Assembly (NCBI GenBank): GCA_003132405.1
Contig: PKXQ01000146.1
Coordinates: 1-50,378 of the forward strand
DNA length: 50,378 nucleotides
Source: Acidobacteriaceae bacterium
GTDB taxonomy: Bacteria; Acidobacteriota; Terriglobia; Terriglobales; Acidobacteriaceae
Direction: 5' to 3'
Numbering within the stretch: the stretch's first letter is position 1; every line of letters starts with the position of its first letter. Shown piece by piece: positions 26,881 through 34,877 of this stretch. The notes beneath the pieces were generated by a model. That model saw only the letters and a program-made list of their open reading frames with translations. It did not search any database and had not been told where the DNA came from. The position numbers were made by a program, and so were the translations under genes.

Positions 26881-28539
26881 TTGAATAAATTCTGGTTAGC
26901 CCTCCCCATCACTCTTAGCCTGAGCGCGTTTGCGCAAAGTAATGCTCACACCAATCTGGTTGTGGAAACCACGGCTGCAGGAATTGGCGCTTCTACGCCG
27001 ACGTTCCGGGTCACGGTTGTCAGCCGCAGCGTGCAAGCGGTCAACTACGAGCACCGCAGCGGAGCTTCCCGAGTGGACTTTTCGGGCACAGACTTGATGC
27101 CCTCGGCGAACGGTGAGGCTAAGGTAGCCAGCAAGCGCGGATCGATTGAGGTCGACGCGGAGTTCGGAAGCCTGCAGGCGCCGACGGTTTTCGGTAATGA
27201 ATATCTCACTTACGTTTTATGGGCGATTTCTCCTGAAGGCCGGGCAGTTAACCTGGGCGAAGTGTTAGTCGGCGACAACCATCGCAGTAAACTTCGCGTC
27301 ACCACCGACCTTCAGGCTTTCGCTTTGATTGTCACCGCCGAACCTTATTATGCCGTGCGCCAGCCGAGCAACGTAGTTGTGCTTGAGAACGTGGTGCGCG
27401 ACACCACCAAGGGGACCACCGAAGCGGTCAATGCCAAGTACGAACTGATGGAGCGCGGTGGCTACATTCCCACCGGCTACAAATTTGATCCCGTCGTACT
27501 GAATGCCAGATTGCCACTGGAATTCTTCGAGGCGCGGAATGCCTTGCGCATCGCGCAATCCGAGGGAGCCGAGCAATATGCCAGCGACAGCTATCAACAT
27601 GCTGTCCAGTTAATGAATAATGCGGATGAATACGCAGTCAGCAAACACATCGACGTTAAACCTTTGGTCGCAGTCTCACGCGAGGCAGTGCAGACCTCCG
27701 AAGATGCCCGAGAAATCGCAGTCAAGAAGCTGGATGAAATAAGACTGGCAAACGAACGCCAGAATTCTGCTGATTCGCTGGCCCTATCGCAGGGGCAGGC
27801 GAACAGCGCTATGCGCCAAAAGGAGCAGGCGGAGTCGGACGCGGCGCGAGCCGTAGCCGCAAGAAATCAGGCCGAATCGGACGCGAACAACGCGCAATCC
27901 GCAAAGGCTCAGGCGGAGTGGGATGCAGCCAAAGCACGCGGCGAGGCTTCCGATGCGCAAAATGCGACCGCGCAGGCGAAAGCCGATATGGCAGCCAACG
28001 CGGCTTCGTCAGCGGATGCAGTCTCGGCGGCCCGAGCGGATGCTGATCAGTCTCGTTTAGCGGCGCAACAGGCGGAGACCGACAAAGCAGCTATGCGCAC
28101 AAAGTTGTCGGAGCAGTTAAATTCCATCCTTCAGACTCGCGATAGTGCACGCGGACTGATCGTCAGCATGTCCGATGTTTTATTTGACACCGGGAAATAC
28201 TCGTTGAAACCGGGCGCACGCGAAAAACTGGCCAAGGTGGCTGGGATTCTGCTCGCCTACCCCGGGCTCGATATTGCAGTCGGCGGCTACACGGATAATG
28301 TCGGCGGCGACGATATGAACCAGAAATTGTCGGAAAACCGAGCCGGTTCGGTGCGCGATTACCTGGTGCAAGAAGGGGTCGCGACCAATTCAGTTTCGTC
28401 GCAAGGCTTCGGCAACACTTTGCCGGTTGCCACCAACGATAACGCTTCCGGACGCCAGCAGAACCGGCGCGTGGAACTACTCGTGTCCGGCGAAGCCATT
28501 GGCAGCCCGGCGAACGCGACTACAGGAAGCTTGCAGTAA
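26881..28539 (+). CDS. OmpA-family protein with coiled-coil region
   Basis: This is a probably periplasmic or outer-membrane-anchored protein of 552 aa that would bind peptidoglycan. A signal peptide ends at about residue 22 (SNA). Residues 23-270 are an N-terminal domain of unknown type. Residues about 285-420 are an Ala/Gln/Glu-rich helical coiled coil (repeated AxxAQAExDAA units). The OmpA C-terminal domain (about 430-540) has SDVLFDTGKYSLKPGA, GGYTDNVGGDD, LSENRAGSVRDYL and the closing QQNRRVELLV. The start is TTG with GAAGGAG 8 nt upstream. Similar OmpA proteins with stalks act as cell-wall tethers; that role is inferred. Confidence 0.88.
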   Translation: MNKFWLALPITLSLSAFAQSNAHTNLVVETTAAGIGASTPTFRVTVVSRSVQAVNYEHRSGASRVDFSGTDLMPSANGEAKVASKRGSIEVDAEFGSLQAPTVFGNEYLTYVLWAISPEGRAVNLGEVLVGDNHRSKLRVTTDLQAFALIVTAEPYYAVRQPSNVVVLENVVRDTTKGTTEAVNAKYELMERGGYIPTGYKFDPVVLNARLPLEFFEARNALRIAQSEGAEQYASDSYQHAVQLMNNADEYAVSKHIDVKPLVAVSREAVQTSEDAREIAVKKLDEIRLANERQNSADSLALSQGQANSAMRQKEQAESDAARAVAARNQAESDANNAQSAKAQAEWDAAKARGEASDAQNATAQAKADMAANAASSADAVSAARADADQSRLAAQQAETDKAAMRTKLSEQLNSILQTRDSARGLIVSMSDVLFDTGKYSLKPGAREKLAKVAGILLAYPGLDIAVGGYTDNVGGDDMNQKLSENRAGSVRDYLVQEGVATNSVSSQGFGNTLPVATNDNASGRQQNRRVELLVSGEAIGSPANATTGSLQ

Positions 28540-28590
28540 GCAGGCGTACGCAACGATCGGTAACACGATACAGAAACGGAGATACCACCC

Positions 28591-29115
28591 ATGAATCTAG
28601 TAGGAATGATCAGCACAGCAGTTCTGTCTTTGACCCTCGTAGCCGCGGCTCCGGTGTTCGCACAGGAGCAGCACGATCAACAGGAAGAACAGAAAGCCAA
28701 ACCGGAAGAGAAGGCACAACCTGAGAAGTCCGCAAAGCCGGCGGAAAAACCTGCGGCGCAGGACGAGAAGGGCGCTAAGCCGGAAGAAAAAAACGCCGAG
28801 CAACAGGAGACGACCAAACCGGCAGAGAAGAACGCGCAACAGGAGCGACAACCCGCCGGCAACAACGGCGGTGGCCGCATTCCGGCCGCAAAGTACCAGG
28901 CTAATTTTGGGCGCGAACATACCTTCCACGTCAGCCAAGGCGACTACAGCAATCGCCGATTCCAATACGGCGGCTATACGTTTGGATTCGCTGGCGCATG
29001 GCCCAGCAACTGGCTATACACGCAAGATGTTTATGTCATCGAAATCAACGGCGTGTACTACCTGTGCAATCCGTCGTATCCCGGCGTCAATATCGCGCTG
29101 AGTTTCACACTGTAG
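28591..29115 (+). CDS. Secreted protein with Lys/Glu/Pro linker (174 aa)
   Basis: A Sec signal peptide (residues 1-24, APVFAQ) is followed by about 70 residues of low-complexity K/E/P/A/Q repeats (AKPEEKAQPEKSAKPAEK). A C-terminal domain of about 75 residues is rich in Tyr, Gly and Phe (RREHTFHV, YTFGFAGAWPSNWLYTQDVYVIEINGVYYLCNP). The charged linker may reach through the cell wall. GGAG lies 12 nt upstream of the ATG. I do not recognise the C-terminal domain. It lies 51 nt after the OmpA gene, so co-expression is likely, and a good terminator follows. Confidence 0.7.
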   Translation: MNLVGMISTAVLSLTLVAAAPVFAQEQHDQQEEQKAKPEEKAQPEKSAKPAEKPAAQDEKGAKPEEKNAEQQETTKPAEKNAQQERQPAGNNGGGRIPAAKYQANFGREHTFHVSQGDYSNRRFQYGGYTFGFAGAWPSNWLYTQDVYVIEINGVYYLCNPSYPGVNIALSFTL

Positions 29116-29127
29116 CCGCCCTTCCCC

Positions 29128-29168
29128 AAGTGCAGCATCGAGAGAGGCTGCACTTTTCATCTTTTCCT
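29128..29168 (+). terminator. Rho-independent terminator
   Basis: AAGTGCAGC (29128-29136) and GCTGCACTT (29147-29155) form a perfect 9-bp stem with a 10-nt loop, followed by a T-rich tract (TTCATCTTTTCC). It ends the transcript of the preceding secreted-protein gene. Confidence 0.8.
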
Positions 29169-29183
29169 TACTAGGAGCAACAC

Positions 29184-29339
29184 ATGCTTGGAACTATATT
29201 GATCGTGATTTTGGTTTTAGCTCTCTTTGGTGCGCTGCCGCGATGGTCGCACAGCCGGCAATGGGGCTATGCCCCGATGGGCGGCCTTGGGCTGATCCTT
29301 TGCATCGTTGTCATTCTGGTGGTTCTCGGACAGATCTGA
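29184..29339 (+). CDS. DUF3309 family protein (51 aa)
   Basis: MLGTILIVILVLALFGALPRW, then SHSRQWGYAP and GGLGLILCIVVILVVLGQI, match the two-helix layout of the very short DUF3309 membrane proteins. AGGAG lies 9 nt upstream of the ATG. The role of the family is unknown. It follows the terminator of the previous gene and may share its promoter only by read-through. Confidence 0.8.
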   Translation: MLGTILIVILVLALFGALPRWSHSRQWGYAPMGGLGLILCIVVILVVLGQI

Positions 29340-29361
29340 TCGCAAAGAGGGGCGGCAGCGG

Positions 29362-29399
29362 GCTGAGAGTCGGTGTACACGCTGAGAGTCGGTGTACAC
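29362..29399. repeat. Perfect 19-bp tandem duplication
   Basis: GCTGAGAGTCGGTGTACAC is repeated head-to-tail without a mismatch (29362-29380 and 29381-29399). It contains GTGTACAC, a palindrome. It sits in the upstream region of the phospholipase-like gene, 140 nt before the chosen start. Confidence 0.8.
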
Positions 29400-29539
29400 T
29401 TTGATTAGATCGCAAGGCGATCGATCCAGACTGGCCGCTGGAAATTGTCTGCAATTGCCTCTTGCAAGGTTCGCATAGCTCGATGCTAAGCATTCGTTGG
29501 ACTAACCCCAGGAACACATCGCCAGAGTTCGGCAGCGGC

Positions 29540-30874
29540 ATGGGCTGGCGCGCTCTCTCCACGCGCGTTGTTGCCCTTTTGTTGGTCGTCATTTTGTGCC
29601 ACGGACCTTCATTCGCCTATTCTGTTTTAACTCATGAAGAGATCATCGATCTGCTTTGGGCGGACGAAATCCGCCCGCTACTGCTCAAGAAGTACCCGGG
29701 GTTGACTGACGATCAAATCAAGCAGGCGCATGCCTATGCTTACGGGGGCGCCGTCATCCAAGACCTGGGCTATTACCCCTTCGGCAGCAAAGAGTTTAGC
29801 AACCTCGCTCACTATGTGCGCACTGGAGACTTCGTTCGCGAGCTTTTGCTGGAAGCGCAGGACGTGAACGAATACGCATTCGCCCTGGGCGCGCTGGCCC
29901 ACTATTCGTCGGATATCACAGGCCACCCGACCGTGAACGCTTCGGTTGCCATTGAGTATCCGAAGCTGCGCGAAAAATATGGAAAGTCAGTGACCTACGC
30001 CGAGAACCATACCGCGCACATCAAAATCGAGTTTGGTTTCGACATGGTGCAGGTAGCGAAGAACCGCTATGCATCGCAGCAGTATCACGATTTCATCGGA
30101 TTTCAGGTATCCAAGCCGCTACTGGAGCGAGTTTTCCCCGTCGTATACGGAGTGCAATTAAAGGACGTTATTCCGCATGAGGACCTGGCGATCGGGTCTT
30201 ATCGGTTCGCGGTCAGCAGGCTGATTCCGGAGATGACCCAGGTGGCGCTCAAGAGCCGGAAAACGGAAATAATGAAGGAGCAGCCCGACTTCGCGAAGAA
30301 GAAATTCCTGTATCGCCTGTCGCGCACCGCTTATGAAAAGGAATGGGGAAAAGACTACACGAAGCCCGGTTTTGGCGCGCGCATCCTCGCGCTACTTTTC
30401 CGCTTCATGCCGAAGATCGGACCATTCAAGGGGCTGGGCTTTAAGAATCCGACTCCGCACACGGAAGATCTGTATTTCAAGAGCGTCAATGCCACGGTCG
30501 ATCAGTATCGAACTTTCCTGCACGAGGTTGGCGCGGATTCTCTGCGGCTCACGAATTGCGATCTTGACGACGGAAAAGTCACAGTGCCCGGCGAATACTC
30601 TCTCGCCGACGATACTTACGCGAAATTGCTCGAGCGGTTAACCGACCAGAAGTTTGAAGGCATAACGCCGCAGCTGCGGGCAAATATCGTCTCGTTCTAT
30701 TCCGAACCCTCTACTGGAATCGACACGAAAAAGAGCGAGGCTGAGCGGAAAAAATTGGAAGCGGATGTGGATCAGCTGAAGTCGCTGTCTTTGACGCCAG
30801 CAGCGGGGGCCAGCCAGCAAGGTGATCCAAACCCGCCCGCGAATGGCCCAGCTCTGTGCAGCGTCGGCCAATAG
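29540..30874 (+). CDS. Zinc-dependent phospholipase C-like secreted protein
   Basis: The 444-aa protein starts with a signal peptide (MGWRALSTRVVALLLVVILC, cleaved near FAYS). YSVLTHEEIIDLLW and GALAHYSSDITGHP are the histidine/aspartate motifs of the zinc-dependent phospholipase C / S1-P1 nuclease-like fold (about residues 30-140). The rest, to about residue 400, is helical and of unknown type; the end is Pro/Gly-rich. An upstream frame gives an alternative TTG start at 29462 and an ATG at 29483, but neither has a good binding site. Secretion and zinc dependence are inferred; substrate unknown. Confidence 0.7.
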   Translation: MGWRALSTRVVALLLVVILCHGPSFAYSVLTHEEIIDLLWADEIRPLLLKKYPGLTDDQIKQAHAYAYGGAVIQDLGYYPFGSKEFSNLAHYVRTGDFVRELLLEAQDVNEYAFALGALAHYSSDITGHPTVNASVAIEYPKLREKYGKSVTYAENHTAHIKIEFGFDMVQVAKNRYASQQYHDFIGFQVSKPLLERVFPVVYGVQLKDVIPHEDLAIGSYRFAVSRLIPEMTQVALKSRKTEIMKEQPDFAKKKFLYRLSRTAYEKEWGKDYTKPGFGARILALLFRFMPKIGPFKGLGFKNPTPHTEDLYFKSVNATVDQYRTFLHEVGADSLRLTNCDLDDGKVTVPGEYSLADDTYAKLLERLTDQKFEGITPQLRANIVSFYSEPSTGIDTKKSEAERKKLEADVDQLKSLSLTPAAGASQQGDPNPPANGPALCSVGQ

Positions 30875-30968
30875 GAATCGGCCGCGAAGCCGCGCTATCT
30901 TGGGCGACACGAGCGCTCAAATCCGCAGAAATGGCCCAGATCGACGGTACCAGAGCGTCCTGCGGCAG

Positions 30969-30990
30969 CTGTGGTGCGAACCCGCCACAG
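30969..30990. terminator. Possible hairpin terminator
   Basis: CTGTGG and CCACAG form a 6-bp stem with a 10-nt loop, about 95 nt after the phospholipase-like stop. There is no T-tract, so this is weak. Confidence 0.25.
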
Positions 30991-31016
30991 CATTAAAGAA
31001 TAGGGTTTAGAAAATG

Positions 31017-31226
31017 TCAGGCACTGACGCGTACGGACACAAGTTCCGGATTGCAGTGTGAGTTTTGCATAGATTTGACCGCGTCTTCCGCGGTAAATCT
31101 TCCCATCACGAGGGCGAGCTTACGGTCGGTTGTGGTCTGAATGGGGAGTCGATCAACGCGCAGCACATACTGCGGGGCGTGGGCGCCGCCGCGGTTGACC
31201 TTCACGACAAACTTGATGTTTTTCAT
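31017..31226 (-). CDS. Conserved-looking small basic protein (69 aa)
   Basis: The protein (MKNIKFVVKVNRGGAHAPQY ...) is soluble and mixed alpha/beta, with a central RLPIQTTTDRKLALVMG and a helix at the end. It has an AAAGGA binding site 5 nt before the ATG. I know no named family; a resemblance to small acidobacterial hypothetical proteins is remembered only loosely. Convergent with the phospholipase-like gene. Confidence 0.6.
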   Translation of the reverse strand: MKNIKFVVKVNRGGAHAPQYVLRVDRLPIQTTTDRKLALVMGRFTAEDAVKSMQNSHCNPELVSVRVSA

Positions 31227-31610
31227 GATTCCTTTCAGGTTCTTCGATCTGTCTTATCGTATTAACGATCACTGACCAGCTTGGCTTGACATCGAAAAGA
31301 TTCCCAGCCATTCAGCAGCGCTGTGATCCACCCCTCCTAGAGCTCGAAGAGGAGACACTTTTTCAAATATGTAAGTTAGAGGACCTGAAAGAGTAAGTAA
31401 CTAACTACTCAACACCGATGGTAAGCCTATATATCGAGGATGTCAAGTTTTTACGCGCCGAAGGCGCTCAATGGGAGCCGCATTCAGCACAATTTGTGCT
31501 GAAGTCTGCGCCGATCAATGGCGCAGCATCGTCCGCGCTCACAATCGATTTAGAAGCAAAGCAGCATTGACATACAGGTCAGCATCCAAAGGACTGCACG
31601 GGTAAACCGC
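31227..31610. other. 384-bp gap with three clustered hairpins
   Basis: No gene is seen. Three perfect inverted repeats lie within 72 bp: GCGCC-GAA-GGCGC (31455-31467), TTCAGCACAA-T-TTGTGCTGAA (31483-31503) and CTGCGCC-GATCAAT-GGCGCAG (31506-31526). They stand upstream of the 66-aa gene at 31611. They may be a structured RNA, a regulatory site or a repeat element. Confidence 0.6.
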
Positions 31611-31811
31611 ATGGCCAAAAGGATCTCCATATTCGATGAGCAATACAGAGTGGTTGCCGTCGAGGGTGACCGCTTGCTGATTAAGGGAGTAGTCAGTGGG
31701 ACTGTGCTCGTGATCGTCAACCCGCAGCCGGACAATCCCCTTTCAGCGGATGATTATCCACTGGGAAAACTGATTGCGCTAAGCGATCCGTCCGCGGCAC
31801 CTTTGAATTAA
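31611..31811 (+). CDS. Small protein of unknown function (66 aa)
   Basis: The sequence (MAKRISIFDEQYRVVAVEGD ...) looks like a compact beta-barrel with regular hydrophobic alternation (YRVVAVEGDRLLIKGVVSGTVLVIV), and an acidic C-terminus. No family is recognised. The start at 31611 has only a weak purine stretch upstream. Its stop codon adjoins the word-built stem-loop that follows. It lies downstream of the triple-hairpin cluster. Confidence 0.5.
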   Translation: MAKRISIFDEQYRVVAVEGDRLLIKGVVSGTVLVIVNPQPDNPLSADDYPLGKLIALSDPSAAPLN

Positions 31812-31940
31812 GCAGGAAAATCGGGAAAGGCAGGAAATAGGAAAAACAGAGGCGGGAAAGAATGAAAACTAAGGAGGAAGATCAAGATTTTCCTGCCGTT
31901 CTGCTTTTCCTGACGTCGCCGCTTTTCCCGGATCCTGCTT
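31812..31940. repeat. Long imperfect stem-loop, GGCAGGAAAA words
   Basis: The left arm (31812-31860) is a run of purine words (GCAGGAAAA, GGGAAAGGCAGG, GGAAAAACAG). The right arm (31888-31940) is the pyrimidine complement (TTTTCCTGCC, CTGCTTTTCC, GCTTTTCCCGG, TCCTGCTTT), with small insertions. It lies between the 66-aa gene and tRNA-Gln, which converge, so it may terminate both. Confidence 0.7.
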
Positions 31941-31942
31941 TG

Positions 31943-32016
31943 TGGCAGCCCGGCAGGGATTCGAACCCCGATACGCAGCTCCAGAGGCTGCAGTCCTACC
32001 GTTGAACGACCGGGCT
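31943..32016 (-). tRNA. tRNA-Gln (anticodon CTG)
   Basis: The sequence folds into a complete cloverleaf: acceptor stem AGCCCGG/CCGGGCT with G and encoded CCA, a D-stem GTTC/GGAC, anticodon stem GCAGC/GCTGC around the loop CTCTGGA (anticodon CTG), and a T-arm CGGGG-TTCGAAT-CCCTG. The 74 nt include the CCA end. Confidence 0.95.
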
Positions 32017-32168
32017 GTGCCAGAATTCTAAATCATTTTGCGGGGACTGCAAAACCGCACATCCTCACTGCCCGGGAGAGAAACCGATCGAAAGCAATAA
32101 CCATCACGCCAGACGGAGTTAGAATCTTTGGCAGAGGATCAAGTCTTCCAGAACGACAAGGAGTCGCC

Positions 32169-32789
32169 ATGCCTACTGCCGAAGTATTCCCTGCCGGTGT
32201 CATTCCCTCCGAGAGCGATTACGCCGAGATGGCGCGCCGTCCGATCGAGGCTGAGCAATGCGCTCTGATTGTCGTGGATATGCAGGAGAAGTTGCTGCCG
32301 CCGATTTGGGAAAAAGAGCGGCTGGTGCGCAATGTGCAGCTACTGATTCGGTTGGCTGGAATTCTCAAGATTCCGGCGATGGTGACGACGCAATACGCAA
32401 AGGGATTGGGCAGCACGGTGCCCGACATCGCGAGCCTGTTGCCGGATACGCCTTCGATCGACAAGCTGATGTTCTCCTGCTTTGGTAGCGACGTGTTTTG
32501 CTCATTGCTGAAGCGGTTGCAGGGCCAGCGGACGACCGTTTTGCTGTGCGGGATGGAGACTCATATCTGCGTGATGCAGACGGCGCTGGGGGCGTTGCGC
32601 GATGGCTACCTCGTGCACGTGGCGTCTGATGCCGTCAGTTCGCGCACCGAATTGAATTGGCGCATCGGCCTCGATCGCATGCGCGCTGCGGGCGCGATTC
32701 TGTCGTCGGCTGAGATGATGATCTACGAATTGCTGCGCTCGTCGGGCGCGCCTGCGTTTCGAGAGCTGCTGCCGTATTTGAAGGGATAA
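32169..32789 (+). CDS. Isochorismatase-family cysteine hydrolase
   Basis: A 206-aa alpha/beta hydrolase of the isochorismatase/nicotinamidase superfamily. The triad is visible: Asp37 in ALIVVDMQEKL, Lys99 in SIDKLMFSCF and Cys134 in CGMETHICVMQTA. Sequence alone does not tell which substrate (isochorismate, nicotinamide, ureidoacrylate or another amide). AAGGAG lies 7 nt upstream of the ATG, and TAGAAT about 48 nt upstream of it may be the -10. It is monocistronic. Confidence 0.9.
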   Translation: MPTAEVFPAGVIPSESDYAEMARRPIEAEQCALIVVDMQEKLLPPIWEKERLVRNVQLLIRLAGILKIPAMVTTQYAKGLGSTVPDIASLLPDTPSIDKLMFSCFGSDVFCSLLKRLQGQRTTVLLCGMETHICVMQTALGALRDGYLVHVASDAVSSRTELNWRIGLDRMRAAGAILSSAEMMIYELLRSSGAPAFRELLPYLKG

Positions 32790-32840
32790 AGGTCGGCGGT
32801 CGTTCGTCGCTAGTCGTTCGCGGGTTTTCCAACCACTAAT

Positions 32841-33797
32841 CTATTCCGCCGCTGCTTCCTTCTGTTTAACTCGCACGACCGTAATTTTTGAAAACCCTTC
32901 GTCAAAGGTTGGCGGCTTCAACTTCCCTGCCATCTTGCGCATCACGTCTTCGGGCACGACGCGGCCTCGGCGCTGGTGGCGCTCCAGGCACACTTCCAGC
33001 GGGACATCGAAGAACACGCCCTGCACATCGTAGCCGTAATCCTTGGCCAGTTTGATCCAGCTATGGCGGTCGTGCGGAGTGAGGTTGGTCGCGTCTACAT
33101 AATTCATCGGACGCCGCGCAATGAGCCTCGCCTTGAGCATCGAGCGCAGATTGGAAAAGACGAGGTCCTGAAAGCGCTGTTCCTGCGCGTCATCGAAGAG
33201 AAGTTCGCGCAGCAAGTCGCTCGAAAGCGGATGAATGTTGTGGCGTTTGAACCATGAACTCTTGCCCGATCCGGGCAGGCCAATCGCGAGCACGACTGTT
33301 CCCTTGCTGGGGCGGGCAGGAGGCGCCGCCAACTGAGCAGGCGTCGTTTGAGTCGGCGAAGTTTGCGCCGCCGAATCATCGGTCGGCATCGTCGCGACCG
33401 CAGGTTCCTCGGCGGATGGTTCCGTGGCGGACGGTTCGGTTGCAGATAGCTTTGCGGCGACCGCTGGAGCGGGCGGCGAACCTGCTGTTCGCGCGCGAGA
33501 TCGACCGCGACCTCCACGGCTGCGGCGGCGGCGAGAGACTCGCGCAGTTGAAGCCGGTTCTACTGCGGCGGATTTTTCAGCAACAGTCGAAACGGGCTGA
33601 GGCTCAGGCGGCGCGGGCTCAGGCGCGGCTTTCGCGCGGCGCGATTCGGCTATGGGAGCCTCGATCGCCTCATGCTGCGGCGCGGCCGGCTCATCGTCAT
33701 AAAATCTGGGCTGCAACGGCTCGGGAGCCTTGGCCGCTTCCTTGGCATCTGCCGGCTTCTTGCGGCGCTTTAAGCGCTCGCTCATCCATTTACGCAT
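32841..33797 (-). CDS. P-loop kinase-like protein with disordered N-terminal half
   Basis: The C-terminal 160 residues form a P-loop kinase domain (polynucleotide kinase/AAA_33 type): GLPGSGKSSW is the Walker A site, then DATNLT and a lid with LERHQRRGRVVPEDV. It probably phosphorylates a small molecule, nucleic acid or protein. About 150 N-terminal residues are low complexity: Arg/Gly-rich (SRRRRSRGGRGRSRAR), then Pro/Ala/Thr/Ser/Glu repeats, with similarity to RNA-binding tails. The start (MRKWMSER) is uncertain; TACAAG lies 8 nt upstream, and the open frame runs on to 33872. It is divergent from hemQ, with a word-built stem-loop between. Confidence 0.75.
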   Translation of the reverse strand: MRKWMSERLKRRKKPADAKEAAKAPEPLQPRFYDDEPAAPQHEAIEAPIAESRRAKAAPEPAPPEPQPVSTVAEKSAAVEPASTARVSRRRRSRGGRGRSRARTAGSPPAPAVAAKLSATEPSATEPSAEEPAVATMPTDDSAAQTSPTQTTPAQLAAPPARPSKGTVVLAIGLPGSGKSSWFKRHNIHPLSSDLLRELLFDDAQEQRFQDLVFSNLRSMLKARLIARRPMNYVDATNLTPHDRHSWIKLAKDYGYDVQGVFFDVPLEVCLERHQRRGRVVPEDVMRKMAGKLKPPTFDEGFSKITVVRVKQKEAAAE

Positions 33798-33874
33798 ATA
33801 GCTTGCTTGTAGCACACCGGCGCACAACGGAGCAATCTGCGCCCCGTATCGGGAGGGATACCTGTAGGACATGC

Positions 33875-33987
33875 ATCGGGTGATCGGGTCATCGGCTCAT
33901 CGGGCGATCGAACGATCTTCCATCAACTGCTCATACCCTGGCTTTGACTTTCGATGGCCCGATCACCCGATCACCCAATCACCCGAT
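33875..33987. repeat. Word-built stem-loop, 8-bp period (ATCGGGTG)
   Basis: The left arm (33875-33917) is a tandem of 8-mers: ATCGGGTG, ATCGGGTC, ATCGGCTC, ATCGGGCG, ATCGAACG. The right arm (33952-33987) repeats the complement GATCACCC, GATCACCC, AATCACCC. It lies between the divergent kinase-like gene and hemQ, so it cannot be only a terminator. The same 8-mers appear in the dnaX-ybaB and ybaB-recR gaps. Confidence 0.8.
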
Positions 33988-33992
33988 ACAAT
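33987..33992 (+). promoter_or_regulatory. -10-like TACAAT, leaderless hemQ start
   Basis: TACAAT ends exactly 6 nt before the hemQ ATG at 33999 (spacer AGCCCC, no binding site). Its first base coincides with the end of the word-built repeat arm, so the repeat abuts the promoter. Confidence 0.55.
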
Positions 33993-33998
33993 AGCCCC

Positions 33999-34877
33999 AT
34001 GAATCCGACGCATCCTGCAACCGTGCCGATTGCCGCTGAACAACTCCCGGCTGTGCCGCTTACGCTCGAAGGCTATGCCACGCTTCACCAGATGATGCGT
34101 TTTCGCTGGACCGCTTGGCGCGCGCTGGCCGAGGATGTACGCCGCGAGATTGCCGACGAAGCCGCCGCGCTGCTAGCCGAGATGGAGGCAACCGCTAACG
34201 GCCAGTCCGCGCTCTTTTCATTGCTGGGGCATAAAGGCGATCTGATGCTGGTGCATTTTCGCGAAAGCTTCGATCAGCTTAATCAGGTCGAGCTAAAACT
34301 GGCGCGGCTGCGGTTGCAGGATTTTCTCGAACCGACTACGTCGTATTTGTCGGTAATTGAGCTGGGGCTGTATGAATCGTCGATGAAGACTTATAAGGCG
34401 CTTGCCGAGCGCGGCGTGGAACCGCATTCCGAGGAATGGAAAAAAGCGATTGCAGAAACGATCGCCCGCCAGAAAGAGGCGATGAAGCCGCGGCTGTTTC
34501 CGCCGATGCCGCCGAATCGATACATTTGTTTTTATCCTATGGATCGCCGGCGTGGCGAGGACAAAAACTGGTATACCCTGCCGATGGAAGAGCGCCAGCG
34601 GCAGATGAATGAACACGGCCTCGTCGGGCGGCGCTATGCGGGAGAAGTGAAGCAGATCATCACCGGCTCGATTGGATTTGACGACTGGGAGTGGGGCGTC
34701 GATCTCTTTGCTGACGATCCGCTGGTTTTCAAGAAGCTGATTTACGAAATGCGCTTCGACCACGTCAGCGCCGTTTATGCGCTGTTTGGAAGTTTTTATA
34801 TTGGGCTGCGCTGCCCGGCGAACCGGCTGCACGAGTTGTTGGAAGGAAATTTGCCGCAGTATAGCAGTACCCAGTAA
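33999..34877 (+). CDS. hemQ: Coproheme decarboxylase (HemQ/ChdC, chlorite dismutase family)
   Basis: ChdC converts coproheme to heme b, the last step of the coproporphyrin-dependent haem pathway used mainly by monoderm bacteria. The 292 aa contain the family core: YPMDRRRGEDKNWY with Tyr179 (the active-site tyrosine) and EHGLVGRRYAG with His206 (haem ligand), then DDWEWGVDLFADDPLVFKKLIYEMRFD. An extra 20-residue N-terminal tail is Pro/Ala-rich. The start 33999 is set by TACAAT 6 nt upstream. The last residues (SSTQ) are coded by the left arm of a word-built stem-loop. No other haem genes lie in the window. Confidence 0.9.
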   Translation: MNPTHPATVPIAAEQLPAVPLTLEGYATLHQMMRFRWTAWRALAEDVRREIADEAAALLAEMEATANGQSALFSLLGHKGDLMLVHFRESFDQLNQVELKLARLRLQDFLEPTTSYLSVIELGLYESSMKTYKALAERGVEPHSEEWKKAIAETIARQKEAMKPRLFPPMPPNRYICFYPMDRRRGEDKNWYTLPMEERQRQMNEHGLVGRRYAGEVKQIITGSIGFDDWEWGVDLFADDPLVFKKLIYEMRFDHVSAVYALFGSFYIGLRCPANRLHELLEGNLPQYSSTQ

